Source: Fasciolopsis buskii (taxonomy: Eukaryota > Platyhelminthes > Trematoda > Plagiorchiida > Fasciolidae). Taken from it: a DNA stretch of 64,000 nt. Under the pieces are notes generated by a model, which ran no database searches, was not told the DNA's origin, and saw only the letters and a list, made by a program, of their open reading frames with translations. This document shows positions 1 to 12,933 of this stretch, one piece after another. The stretch is from NCBI GenBank assembly GCA_008360955.1, contig LUCM01004270.1:245808-309807 (forward strand), given 5' to 3'. The stretch's first letter is position 1. Each line of letters starts with the position of its first letter. Both the position numbers and the translations under genes were made by a program.

Positions 1-3000
1 GGTTTTCACCCTTGGCATCGATGTCCAACAATGGTATTGTACAAGCAAGTAAGTCCAAGTTGGTCCAATTCTATAAATCAGGATTAGATGACTCTAGTGG
101 TTATTGTTTGAGTAAAAACGCTTTCGATATTCTAACATCTTTCGAGCCGAAACTATTGGTGGAACCAACAGAAACAAAGTATCAAAAGTATTTTCCTTGG
201 CGCTCTGCGTTGATATTATCACGAAACGTGTACGAAAAGTTGGTGAATCTTCTCCATTTGATGCAAATGGGATAGACATCTTTCGTGTCTCCTAAGCAGT
301 CTATCGTGACGCCCGCAATTTAACAAAGCTTGTGAGCATTTATAGATCAGATATTCATGAAACGTTTTGGTTCGTCACGTGATCTTGATGGCAACCGACC
401 AGTGAACGTAATAGATGGAGATGTGTAGTTTTTCCACGGAAATCAGAAAAGCCGTGCGATAAGCTGATCGAAATAAAACATTAAATGGTATGACTGACTC
501 GTTTCCGGCACTACTGGATTCCATTTTTTTACTCGTCTTCTAAGTGTTCATTTGTAAATCGTTCTCTTTTCCTTTTTTTCAAATTATTCGAGAACAATTC
601 GTTGGAAAAGAGGTAGAAAACTCAGTCTATTAGCTTACTTGACAGATAAACAGTACTTCCTCCTGGTTAAGAAATTACTCGGAAAATTCCACTAACGTGG
701 AGTAGAAGCGCCAATGGAAGCCTCCCAGAGGGAGAGGTTTGACGGATAGAAGTTTGTGCATGAACATATCATTTGACCGGTTTAATAACACATATCAAAT
801 GGGTTCTTCCTGTAGGAAATATACTTCAGAACCATTTTGTTCGCAGCCTTTTTGCATTTGCTTTGCAACTAGTGTGCATTCATTCATTCATGACGGCTCT
901 ATGTGACAGTCAAACATGCAGTTCTCAGCTGGGAACCTGTTGAGTGATAATATCGTTCCTCGTTTTTTTATCGTGGTGAACAGACACAAAGTTATTAGTA
1001 GCACCACTATATGTCCATCACAATCAGCGAAGGTAGGTTTCGTTTACAAATTCCGGAAAATGCTCACAGGGTGTTCATACCAGTCTTCTGTTCGTAGATG
1101 GATCATGATGAGTAGGTAGGTCGATTTTGTCGTCCAATAGAATTTATTATTCTAACTCGCTGTACAAATGAATGTTAGGATGATGGACTGCTGGTGTTCC
1201 TATGAACTTTGGTTTGAGCATAATTTAAGTATTTGGCCAATGTTTTCCAGTGACTCTGTCTTCGAAACAGAATACGTTGGCTTTACAGTAACAATAATAT
1301 TCTTACTGCTATTGGCGAATTACCGTGCACTGACGTCCTAGCCGGCGGACACTGGCGTTTTCCACCAACCACAATTACTCATCTGTTGGCCGGGTTTACG
1401 TCTACAGGCAGTGATAGATTTGTCTGGTCAGTGACCGAGCAAATGTGGTCATATCAGTTATCATCCCCACTCAAATTACTTTCACTTTCAATCTCCACTT
1501 AAAAATGACAAAATTAAAATTCTTGCTGTTTTTTTGATTAGCTGACTTTATTAGTATGCTGGCGAGCTGTCGACTTAAGTTTCGTCTCACTCCCACAGTC
1601 ACGGCAAATCATACCGGCAGGGAAAATTCCAAATAATAAGGTTAGTAAATGTTTACATTGCTGGTAAGCAGCTTTACTTCAAGCCCATTTGAATCAACGA
1701 CGGTATATGTTGGGTTCTAAAACCTGGCTTGCGAAGTACCACGTGTTCGAATCTTTTGTGACAGCGCGGTTACTACGCGTTCAGTTTTGTTCAAAAGCTT
1801 TCTTCACTCAGTTTCGATTCAACTGACAATCTCATTAGGGAGATTACGGCTGCATTCATAAATCAGTCAGATTGTTAGTACCCGCCTCAAATTAGAATTA
1901 TGTGGCGTTGCTTATTATGTTCTGTTCAGCAATTCATTTAGGGGTAAAATTGCGCTACTGTGTTTTATCTTCAAATGGAATAATGCGGATTTTAAATAAG
2001 AAATAAATGTGCGTATGTCCACCGAAAATGGCACATTCAAAATCGCAGATGCCTATGTTTGTTAGCCTAGTGTTTTGTAGTCCCTATTGTGTTCCGTCTT
2101 TCGTGAAATCAACTGCTCTGTCCAGTCTGGAGAAATGTATCATTTTTCACAGAGTTCCTTATGCGTTGAATATTTTCACATCCGACTGCCGCGAATAAAA
2201 AAGAAACAGGGATTCGCTCAGGAGTGAAAATATAATTGGAACAAAAACGGGCAGAGTTTTCCATTTTTTCGTCTACCAGTTAGCGACAAGAAATAAAAAA
2301 GTGTCAAATAATTGTTCCGCCGTATGCTTTCTACATAGTCACAAACCGGAAAGCGAAATCTTCAAACCATTATAAATGGTAGGTATTTGGCCGTATAGGC
2401 TCCAGTGGACCTTTTTTTACTCTAAAATAAGACCCGATTACGTGACGATAGACTTTTACCCCCGAAAAACCCCATTTCCGTTTGATCAAATATTTCACAA
2501 TTTACAGATAAATTCCAGTAAACGAGAGACAGATTTTGTGATTTGAACAATGTCAAATTATAACATTGCAGACCAAAAAACCAGCTAGCAGTCTATGACC
2601 AAATCAAAATGTTCAAATCGGGAATGACGAGCTACAAATGACCTTTATTCCTGGCAAGTTGTAATCAAAGATTTCGCTTCCCTAACATTATTAGACGCGT
2701 TTCACATATCCATTGGCCAAAGAGAAATAAGTCGAAAATTTGTCTACCTGTGTTGGCGAAATATTCACCGGCCCTCTGGTCTCTGGAGAAGATGTTGGTC
2801 TTTGCACTTTGGAACTGCTCGACAACAATTGCAAGAGTGATTCTTGAGCACAAAGCTCAAGAGTGAGAGTAATATCAAAAACCGAGTGCGTGAACGACCA
2901 TCGTCAAAGTTGTTAACAGTTTCGTTCTTCGTGAAGCACCCAGTGTAATCTTTCAACTAGTACAATTGTTACTACTGCCATGGGAAAAATCAAAGTCCAT

Positions 3001-6000
3001 TGCTGTTGCTTTTCTCAAACCCTGCGGCAGCTGAGAGTTCCTTCGTATCGGATGCTGAACAGTCTTTTCCATTCGCGTTAGTCCTTGGGTATTCTTAAGT
3101 ACATTTTTCCTCCTAGGGAACTTGATTGAATTTAAATCATCGAGAAACAGATTATTAGAGAAAATCAAATGACTGTTCCTACCGATTGTGTGACCTGACT
3201 TGATCTGACTTCAATCACATCCGATACGGACTATGACTTTCGATATGACAATCAAAGCGCTTTTGAGTGCGCTTTTTTGTTTTGCTTCAAAAGTGAGAGT
3301 GAATGACATGAGCTGCTCCGACTGATTTCTTAAAAGTGGTGACAAATGAAATTCTTAACCCAACCTATTTTGTCGATACTCATTGCCCGTCGCTCGTGCG
3401 GATTTCACTCATTCAAATTCATGGTTATCGTAATGAGGCACCCTGGTTAATCCATTCTGATAGCCGAACTTCACAGACTGGTACTGGCACTGTGCAGTGT
3501 CAACGTTTGAGAAGCCCGAAACCGTGCAATGCACGAAATATCACCTTGGTAATGACAAAATTTATTGGCCCCAGTAAACAACATGACGGGCCCGGGCCCC
3601 AGGCGGAAAAAGGTAATCCCGGCTACCAAAACTAGTGCAAAATTAACAAAATATCATCGTACACCTAGGAATCTGCACATCCACGGAAGGCTGAGTTGGG
3701 CTGTGTTGGCAAAAATCTGCTAGTTCAGAATCGGGACTTGCACTGTTATTCGGGCTCTCGGATTGTTTAATCAAACTGCCCACTAGTGCTTTTCCGCATT
3801 CGCCTAGCGGCTACAACTCACAGCGCAGCGTATTTGTATGCGTGAACGTCTTTGTTTATACAGGAAAACATGCATGATAAACCTGGACTTTTACAAAACA
3901 AATGGTTACCCACCTTGATTATTTTGATTGACTAATTTGCTACCTATTTTGTCATATTGCCATAGAAATAGATGGATAGTAAGTAAATATTAGGCAAAAG
4001 TTTTTCATGTTGGCACATGCTCCCCAAACTGAAACCTCAGTGACAGAATTGCACAGAAAATATTTCCGGAAGTCAGAAAGCTTGACAGGCTGGCATAAGT
4101 GAGTCATGTTTAGACATATATTCTATAAGAACCTTTTTACTTCCTCTGACACCACAAGCAGGAAAAGGTTATCCAATCTGATGCGTTGGAGAAGGATACT
4201 ACTGCCATATGTTGAAGTATTGAATGTTCGCGTATTAGTAGTTCTAATCAAAAGCAACAGTCATCGTTTTGGACAAGCGAGTGAGCAAAATTCGCTTTTT
4301 CCTAGTCACTGCAGGCAGTCCACGTGATCGGAATAAAGAGTTATCCCCTAAAATGCCTAGGATGCAAGAAGGAGGTTGTCTCTATATTGGCTGTAAACCT
4401 AATTTCAGCACTGCTCTCAAACACCAGTCGGAAATACGAACAATATTAATTAACAGTTCTCCATCGAATAAGGCCATGCAAACCTTGACTTCCAAATCCA
4501 TAAATTTAGTGCTCACCAGCATCTCGTTGCTTTCCATCACTTGTCTTGACCAAAATTTATCATCTTTTCAAAAATAGCATGCAAATATTCCCTGAAGATG
4601 AGTGAACGGCCATTTAAACGAAATGAGTTAATTACTTGTCATCCCAAGATGAGCGCCTTTGTCTAACTTAAACTTTCTTATTTTTGATCGGTCCGTAAAG
4701 CTGGCATCCAACATCCACATCGAGGAATCTTTCCCATTCCTTTTGGATTTCTCCGTTTGCTGGAAGCTGAATGCCCATAGAGACAACATTTAGTTTCATC
4801 CAGTTTGTAGCTATGGCATGCTATTACCAAAATGGTAATCAGGCAACTTAAAATCCAGGTAGGTACCGAAATCACTAGAAATGTTTTCGAAATCATCGAC
4901 TTTGCGGATTTTCGGTAGAAGGGACAAACCTGGGGGAAATTTTAGTGTCCAAATATTTTGATATAAATTGTAATATTGATGTATGCATACTTATCATCAG
5001 TGTTCTTTTGTCATAAAATTTGAATGTCTTATTTCCAAACGGTTCGTCGTGCTGCATGAAATACCGTATTGGCATTCCAAACTATAGAACGAATATATAG
5101 TCAATCCATCTCTATTATAAGTTACCTGAATTTTATATCCATCTTCAATTCAGTTGAGGTCCAAGCAGGTTTGATCATTTCTTACGGAAGTTCGTCTCTT
5201 GGCAGCCACCTGTGGCCACCAAAAGAAAGGCAAGAGCTGTGCCTTATACCACTCAACAATTCAGTGTTAGCCACTCTGTGCATCCTGAATTTTTTCATTC
5301 GACTCAGTTGTTTGTTGTGATTTACAATCTTGCTAGGTGAAATTAAAGCATGATCTCCCGATGAGTCAAACTTATCACGAAGAGCCTTTTCATAACCAAA
5401 GTTTGCTAAAGCAGCCTGACAGTAGGTTGAACTCTCCGGGGAGACCGAATCTGTTCACACAATTCCTTTCACCCTTCATGCTTCTTATTTTGGCTGTTTT
5501 CTACTTCCCGTGTGTTAAACAGGCAATCTGGACTCGAATCATAGTTACTATTCAAGATAGTCAACGGAAAGTCAAACGAACATTCGGGACGAATGACTGT
5601 TGGGAAAGTGTCTGCCATTTCCCTGGTGTCCGGTTAAGATCCTGAAGAACTTCCTCAGTGGTTCCCTTTCTGATGGATGACTCAGCCCTAAGTGGCGCAC
5701 GTTTTCTCTATCCTGCAGCAACACAATGCAAATAAATAAAACTGATAGCTTCTAATAGTAGAAGACCTTCCGTGAACACAGTGGGTATTATACCTGATAT
5801 GAAGTGAAGAAAAGAAGCATAAGAGGAGAAAGCGAAGACACATTTACAGCTGCTAGTTAATTTAGTTGCAACGTAAGACGAAATAATAAATCGAGGCGTT
5901 CTAGGCGGCATAAAATACCTTTGATTCTAATGCTAATGCCGAAACGCAACTGCTGGTGATTGCCCAGATGATTCGAATATTCTCATATAGACCAGCGCAG

Positions 6001-7387
6001 TTACTCAGCTACTTTTATCCGAGTTGAAACTACGCCGACGGTTCATTTTCTCTAGTTGGTTCACGCGTTGTGCGCACTAAGAGTCGGTGGTTTCTATGCC
6101 CAAGTAATGTTTACACATAACAATTGGAGGATAGCTGGAGGCAACCAGGAATAGGTGATCATCTCTTGTGAATGGGTTTGAATTGTTCTGGGTTTTCTTA
6201 TTTCGTGCACTTTGCAAATGTTATCTGTGAACACTTGCACGTTGCCATGTATTAACATACGCCGAAATTTTGTACACGGTCCCCAATGAGGGAAGCTAAT
6301 CAGAACGTAGGATGTTTTACATCAAAGTATTTCAAACATTTTACCTGGCGAAGAGCACAGAGAAATCGTTAAAACAAATTTCCTTCGGACAGTGCTGTAA
6401 TTAAACGCCTGGCGTAGCGATCTACGAATGTCATCCTTAAATGATCCTATTTTTCCACAATCACCAGTTTCGCATAATCTGCCCATCGCATTAAAATACT
6501 AAAAGCCTTCTTGCTTGCGTAAGCTAGTTTTCTCAAACCCGCAGACTGCTCGTCAAACGTTTCCATGGGTGTGCGGATTGGCAACCATTTATCCAAATCG
6601 CAACAGTGCTTAGTAGTATTCGATTTCTTCTTGTCAAAAGATGTTCCAGAGGTCTAAGAAGATTAAATCTCATTGCATATGCACTATATTTTATCGGATA
6701 TAAGGTACACTGTGAGTGCGAATTCACATGAAATGGTGCTTATAGCAGTTGTTTGTATTATCTCGAACTATCCGTAAATAGTGTTAACTGCATTATTCTA
6801 CTCCTTAGTTTTTGAGGTGGATTCAACCAAATAACAGCACTTGCAAGAGTTATGCCGATAACACAAATGCTCCATAGGAGTCTGCGTGAATGATTCTATT
6901 GGCCCCGGAATGATTACTGCAAGTTACTCTTACGGTGTGCTCGATTTAATTTCTTCAACTCCCAGAAATTTCGATCAGTGACATTTGGTTACAAATGTAT
7001 AATATTCGTCACTTGCGAAGAAACTAGGGGGAAATTTATAAAATCTGTGCCTTACGTTTTAATGTAATATTATTTTTCAACGACTTGATCATAACAATTA
7101 ACCTATGAACCAGGTTGGCGAATTCTAGTGATTTATGTCTCATGTTAGAACCCAAGGCAACTGTACCAAACAGTGATGAGCACAAATAACAAAATCAACG
7201 TCCCAATGAGATATTTAAAAATCATTCTAATTTCTTCCAAAAGAACGAAAAATAAAAATTGCACGCTACTTATATTGTTGCAGTAAAAGTAAAACACCCA
7301 GCCGAAAACCGGATAACACAATTTTGCAAAAATTAGTGAACTGATGGAAAAAATGGATTTTCACCACAATGAACAAGTGAAATTAAC
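1..7387. other. No supported gene; spacer or intron sequence
   Basis: Open frames here are short (60-102 codons), lie on both strands, and show no domain or codon pattern that I recognise. The longest are at 4269-4577 and 5337-5645 on the plus strand. The latter has a hydrophobic stretch (about residues 43-62) but no splice signals or homology that I can see. A frame opening at the window edge (12-275, plus) could be part of a gene cut by the boundary, but nothing confirms it. No tRNA, rRNA or tandem repeat was noticed. Confidence 0.5.
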
Positions 7388-7625
7388 TTGTGCATTTCGT
7401 CCTCAAACTCCAAAATGATTCCCATTAGTCCATATTTCCTTTTCCAATCCAGACCGAAGACTTTCATTGGTTTATGGATTGGTTATCTGTTTCCACCAAT
7501 AGGATATTTGTTTCCACCAAGAACACAGATGACCACATTTATGTCGACATTTTGTCCCATCGCTTTCAACAGCTGGCAATTCCAAGATGCAAATACGAAG
7601 CACACGGAGAGAACACTAGTGCAGA

Positions 7626-8867
7626 ATGTGGTTGTTCTCGCGAAATCAGTCCTGTTCACCAGTCGAAGTAGTGCGTGATCCAAACGCCTCGGATATGCAG
7701 GCCATTTACATTTTTATTGTGTCACTCAGTCCGGTTGCTCTTGGGCTGAGTACGTTTGCTCTGATCGTACTCACTCGACGACGTGCTATACGACTAGGTT
7801 CTATGCGTGTCAATTTGACCACATTAACAGTATTTGAAGCACTGCTAAATGCCATGATTTTTATGCTTACTGTGAGTCATTTAACCGGACTTGGAGGACA
7901 CAACCGGACACATGCTCCGGCATTAGGGTTTACGTTCATCTGCTTCTTTTTTATCAACGGAGCTTTGTGTGCGCGAAATTGGATCATAACTTTGATTGCA
8001 TTAGCTCGGTGCATTGCAATCACCAGACCGATGACTACACGCCTCATGTCTACTCATCTATTTCGTCCAAAGCTGCTCGGGACTTTTACAGTGACATGTA
8101 TACTTTTAGGATTTATACTGAGTCTCCTTCGCATGTTTGAACATAAAATTGTCGTTTGCGAAAACTTGGATGAGATTATTCGCCTGGTTCCCAATACTGG
8201 TTGGCACTTAGTGAGTGAAATATTCTTCATTTATCAATCGGCAATGCCCATATCCATTGTTTTTATTATAACTGCCATCATGATAATCGTTCTTCTACGT
8301 AATAAAACGTTCAAACTAGACTATCCGCCATCAGCTACCGTGATGTCTTCTGGAAACGTCATCTCCGTTGTACCTGTTGGTACCGATACTGGACAACTTG
8401 GTCGCACCAGTATCCCATCCGCATCGGAAACACCGTCCGTGATGCGCTCACCACTGATAAGCAGACAAAGTCATTCGACAGCCAAACGAATTCCATGTTC
8501 TGCAAGTCATCTACGTTATTCATTCGGTGTGCGGCAAACACAGATGTGTGCCAAAAGTCAAATTAACTACAGGCGTACACAAAACCAACTCCGTGCAACG
8601 CGCATGATCACCCTACTGGCGGCAGCTTTCATCCTTTTCGAGGCCCCCATATTCTTCTGTGTTGCTCTGAAGAAGTACATTCCGTTGAACCAGTACCGCT
8701 TGATCACAAACGGCTTGAAAGCCCTTGTTGTGCTGGACTCTTGTGCAAATGTGGTTATCTATTTGTTCATGAGCAAACGGTTTCGACAGGAAAGCTCACG
8801 TCTTTGGACTACTGTGAAAGGATATCAGTCACGTGCTAACACAAATCATACAGATGTGATCAGCTAA
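7626..8867 (+). CDS. Rhodopsin-like (class A) GPCR, divergent, probable peptide-type orphan receptor
   Basis: The product is a 413-residue seven-helix receptor expected in the plasma membrane, signalling through G proteins to an unknown ligand. Hydrophobic segments fall at about residues 27-49, 63-86, 100-130, 150-170, 198-225, 323-347 and 358-381. An extracellular N-terminus of about 25 residues has two N-glycosylation sequons (NQS at 7, NAS at 20), and NRT at 93 lies in the first extracellular loop. Cys106 and Cys178 could form the TM3-ECL2 disulfide. The third intracellular loop is long (about 226-322) and rich in Ser/Thr and basic residues. Signature motifs are altered: DRY reads ARC (127-129), the TM6 CWxP region reads FEAP with Pro341 kept, and NPxxY reads NVVIY (375-379). 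An in-frame TAG at 7617 limits the 5' end. Met24 (7695) is an alternative start. The frame is uninterrupted, so this is a single-exon gene or one large exon. The family is confident, the ligand unknown. Confidence 0.85.
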   Translation: MWLFSRNQSCSPVEVVRDPNASDMQAIYIFIVSLSPVALGLSTFALIVLTRRRAIRLGSMRVNLTTLTVFEALLNAMIFMLTVSHLTGLGGHNRTHAPALGFTFICFFFINGALCARNWIITLIALARCIAITRPMTTRLMSTHLFRPKLLGTFTVTCILLGFILSLLRMFEHKIVVCENLDEIIRLVPNTGWHLVSEIFFIYQSAMPISIVFIITAIMIIVLLRNKTFKLDYPPSATVMSSGNVISVVPVGTDTGQLGRTSIPSASETPSVMRSPLISRQSHSTAKRIPCSASHLRYSFGVRQTQMCAKSQINYRRTQNQLRATRMITLLAAAFILFEAPIFFCVALKKYIPLNQYRLITNGLKALVVLDSCANVVIYLFMSKRFRQESSRLWTTVKGYQSRANTNHTDVIS

Positions 8868-9177
8868 CTCGTTTCTGAAGTAAACCCATTCAATTCCACG
8901 GAGAGAAGAATGTTGCCAAGTAAATCACAACTTGAATAGGCTGCCATAATCGACAGAAAACCAAACAGACGTGCCTCATGCTATTAGTTCCATATTGTGT
9001 ATTAAATGACCATGCTTCTTCTAGATGCAAATGGTGTGAGAGAGAACATTTTACCGGCAGCATAGTTTTTGTTGTACAGTTATCTGTTATCTGATAGGTG
9101 GAAAAGCGAACAACACACCAGTCACAGTGTAAATATGAGCCCCGTTCAACCAAGTGGATGAGGTGGAAATGAATAAA
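8868..9177 (+). promoter_or_regulatory. Probable 3' UTR with AATAAA poly(A) signal of the GPCR gene
   Basis: The stop codon of the receptor frame is followed by about 300 bases without coding character. A canonical AATAAA lies at 9172-9177, followed by a T-rich stretch (tttttcccc). This is a plausible cleavage and polyadenylation site for the receptor transcript. Position and consensus are seen in the sequence; use of the site is inferred. Confidence 0.45.
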
Positions 9178-10884
9178 TTAGTTTTTCCCCAAGTTTTCGT
9201 TATTTATTGCTTTTTATCTCTGGTAACTTCTTATTCAGTTTAGGAAGCTAGAAATAATGGAAATGCTCATCATAAATGACAGAGACTTGCCAATCAGCAA
9301 TTCAGCAAATTCGCTTTCAAATAGGTTCCTAATCTGTTTATTACTCTAGTGCGGCTAATCCGTGATGATAGCCATCGGTTGCATTACTGAATTACCTTTG
9401 TGAAAAATGACAGCAAATCAAAAAATAGTACAAAACGAACGAGAATGTTTGGAATCGTTCTAGATGAAAAGAAGCGAAAATGCATAACAGCGCAAAATTC
9501 TTTTGTTTCTCTGTAGTTCACCTAATGGCGTAAATGTGATACTGAACCTTAGGCATCGATAGAACATGATCGAGCCCCACCAGGTTTGGCAGTATCATTG
9601 CCCATGTCTCCGAATTTCAGATGATATGATTTAAAATAGGTTAGGGGAAATAGCTTACATGTTACCCGACTGTGACAAGTTAAATCATAATACCATGGTA
9701 AAATGGAACACCGGAAAGGAAACTAAAGACTGGAACTAAAGACCGCCGGTGGTTTTTGAACTTTTTCAAAGCCAGTGCCAGCATCCGTGAGATTTTTGCA
9801 AGCGTTACTGGAAAACGGCTTAGGCATTCATCTTTAAATATTGGGATGCGATTTACTTTTGGTCATTAGTGTTTCTACTTTGCTGTGAAAACGTTTCGGT
9901 GCCATTCGAAGCACAGCCAAAATAGTAGAAAGAACAAGGGTGCTACTCGCCAGAATCTCATTGGAGTCGTTATGAACGTGAATGGATGATAGATTCATTC
10001 AAGAATCATGTGGTGACTCGTCGAAGGATTTTCGTCTGTTAGGAAAGGCTAACCTTCAAAAAGGGGACAAATCGCCATATGATTCTTGAATGGCCTAGTC
10101 CTCCATTCACGCTCTCAACGTTTCAAATGAGATTGTAGTTAGAAACTAATAAAGGAGCGCAGCGCTCTAGTATAGGGATGGCCGGACAGGAGAATACCTC
10201 AAAAGCGGCAATATCCATGAAATCAGTTTTGTGCTTTCAGGGAAATTTTGTTCATCCGTCCATATGCTGAGCATACTACTGAGAAGAGAAGCAAAAGTGC
10301 TTGTTCTGATTTAGTTATATTAGGACCTTTGTGAAAGAGAAACCAAATCCCCTCAGTCGAAATTCTGAGGACATGTATATCACGGAACTTGTTTAACATA
10401 AAACTTCTGATAGAACATTTCCTGGCGATCAAGAGTTATTAAATGACTTCCTAATTTGCTGATTCGGCTAACACTATGAAGACAAAATGTATTTCACAAG
10501 CATACGATGTCACGGTGAAGACGGGAGCCTAAACGAGTAAGGCTTGACCGGAGGAATCGGAGTGGGCGAATATACAAGTGACTGATCGGTGGATCCCTTA
10601 AATGTATTGTTTCTCGAAAAAATCATACAAATCCGTCTGGTCGTGAAATGCAAAATGACTCTGCGAACAAAAGACAGTTATGACATGTTTGGAAAGACTT
10701 ATGATTAATCAACAACTATTCGCATGTCCATAACTTAGTTAGCTCGAATCTTGCCATATCTTAACAAAGAACAGCTGGGATTCTTCTTCGATCATGTGGA
10801 CAAGTTGGACAAATCGTCAAATAAAAATGGAACCAGCAACTCATAAACTTTATCGGTGGCCTCAGTTATACGGGGTACGATCAT
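9178..10884. other. No supported gene
   Basis: No open frame above about 70 codons and no recognisable domain was found. The sequence runs directly into the assembly gap, so a gene truncated by the gap cannot be excluded. Confidence 0.5.
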
Positions 10885-11217
10885 NNNNNNNNNNNNNNNN
10901 NNNNNNNNNNNNNNNNNNNNNNNNNNNNNNNNNNNNNNNNNNNNNNNNNNNNNNNNNNNNNNNNNNNNNNNNNNNNNNNNNNNNNNNNNNNNNNNNNNNN
11001 NNNNNNNNNNNNNNNNNNNNNNNNNNNNNNNNNNNNNNNNNNNNNNNNNNNNNNNNNNNNNNNNNNNNNNNNNNNNNNNNNNNNNNNNNNNNNNNNNNNN
11101 NNNNNNNNNNNNNNNNNNNNNNNNNNNNNNNNNNNNNNNNNNNNNNNNNNNNNNNNNNNNNNNNNNNNNNNNNNNNNNNNNNNNNNNNNNNNNNNNNNNN
11201 NNNNNNNNNNNNNNNNN
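10885..11217. other. Assembly gap (333 N)
   Basis: This is an unbroken run of N. Apparent open frames crossing it on both strands (10792-11329) are artefacts of reading N as coding and should be ignored. Confidence 0.99.
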
Positions 11218-12316
11218 AGGGAATGAGGTATCTGAGAGTTGCAATGTGCCTGCTAAGGTTATCCTTCAGTTTTTCGTGGAAGCTGTTAGTAACGACCTTC
11301 GAGTGACTTTTTACCATCCCGTATTCTAACTTACCGCACAGCTCTCTATATCATGACACGATGCAGCCCAGCGTTCATTAACCTAAGCCACCGGCTTTAC
11401 CTATCTACAAAACTAAAGTCATCATCCGTCACATAAGCTATAGTGTAGATGTTTAAGTAGTGCGACACGGACAACGATCGTCATGAGGGCCATCTTCCAA
11501 GCTTCACCAACAGTGGCGCGAAATTCATGAAGTCAGTTTGGAAGATACGCTTAGTAGGTTACTAAGACAATGGAACACTGAGAGTCACTCGAAAAGTGCA
11601 TATCATTACCAGTCACCAGTCATGATGAAATAGTGTACCTTTAAGCTCAATAGGTATCAATTTTTGAACTAATTACTGCCATTAAACCCACTCCCCTCCC
11701 GTTTCGTTTTCTTGATCCTGCGCATATTCTTCTGTACAGTGTTCCGCCACGTTTCAATAGTCGTTGCTGTTTATTTCGCATTTGATATGCTGATATAAAA
11801 ATGAAATAATAACTGATTAGGAGTGCTTAGATGTGGCTGCGTTTTGTTGATTCTTCTACTGCTGCCCCACGGCAACCGCGGTTAACAAAAATATGTTCGG
11901 CCTTCGTTGGAAAATACATTGGCCACTGTTTGTTAAATCATTGCGATCGTTAGCACTGTGGAGCATGCGGATAACGAGTGATGTTCCAAAATTACTCCAA
12001 GACGTCCACCGACTCACAGCAGGGTAATCCAGAATCAAATGCATGTCGTCTCAGCTAAAGCCAAGATTCGTCTCCGCAACAAACTTCATGGCTTACCAAA
12101 ACCAGGTTACCTGATATGAAGAATTTTCCTTTAATTATATAACTTGTAACCACAAAAAGCTTTTTATTAATCAGGCCGTTCTATTTTTCGGCCCAGCAGA
12201 TTAATTCTTACAAAATCCATCGGGTCCGATCGAAAGTTCAACTTTGCCATCTGCAATATCACAGATCACACTTCGTATTCGACAGTAAAAAAAAATAAGA
12301 GTAAAGGAAGACGAGA
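11218..12316. other. No supported gene
   Basis: Only short open frames on both strands, without domain signatures, were found between the gap and the minus-strand candidate exon. Confidence 0.5.
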
Positions 12317-12933
12317 TTATCTATTACAATATGTTAATTTCCCAGAAATGATTATTCCAACCGTTACCAGCTGCAGACTGCCAATCGACACCCAGATACA
12401 TATTGAATAACTGAGAATTGAGGTAATGGGTGCAAGGAGAGAGAGTGATTGTTCCTCTATTTTGTGACGAGAGCAACGATAGTGGCAACATATTTTCGGA
12501 CATTTCTCGGTCTTGGATATAATGTGTTCTAATCTGAGATTGTGTAAACTACTTAACCGACTTAGTGTTTGTTTCGTCATGGCACTGCACACTGAACCGA
12601 AGAAGGCAAAAGAGATAGTGATTGTGGCAAAACAGTCAAAATTGGGAACCTGCACAACCGGCAATATTCCAATTCTAACCAAACTGGTCCACTGGAAAAC
12701 ATAGGCTACTGACAAAAAGACAAGTAAACGAGTCACAAAGTAGAGGGCTTTACTATTATGGATTGCGCAAATCCACGGCGCGCTCGATAGACAGATTCTT
12801 ATCTCTCTGATGCATCCTTCGAGTCTTACATTCAAGAGCTGTATGCATACGTCAGTGAAAAATGTAAAATTACAAGCTATCTCGATTTTTTCGCGTTTGA
12901 TATGTGTCTGACTAGACTGCGCGACTTTGGCTG
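12317..12933 (-). CDS. Candidate terminal exon of a multi-pass membrane protein, possibly 7TM
   Basis: A minus-strand frame of 220 codons is open from 12979 to a stop at 12317. A strong splice acceptor (pyrimidine-rich tract, then TATTCAG) ends at 12934, so the real exon probably starts at 12933. This makes the first methionine at 12979 unlikely to be the true start. The encoded segment has hydrophilic, charged N-terminal residues, then at least two or three hydrophobic helices: around RLLVFLSVAYVFQWTSLV, around CFATITISFAFFGSVCSA, and another near the C-terminus. The spacing of the first two helices, with Trp in the first and a basic cluster after the second, resembles TM6-TM7 of a GPCR. That is an impression, not a family match. 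No upstream exon was identified. It could also be a pseudogene fragment or a chance frame. Confidence 0.35.

Noticed and set aside
7388..7678. 96-codon plus-strand frame overlapping the GPCR start
   Set aside because: It is out of frame with the receptor, has no recognised domain, and overlaps the start of a much better gene. It may be 5' UTR.
8890..9153. 87-codon minus-strand frame just after the GPCR
   Set aside because: It lies in the probable 3' UTR of the receptor, antisense to it, and has no domain or splice signal.
10792..11329. Open frames of 150-170 codons on both strands around the gap
   Set aside because: They exist only because 333 N were read as codons; the real flanking frames are under 40 codons.
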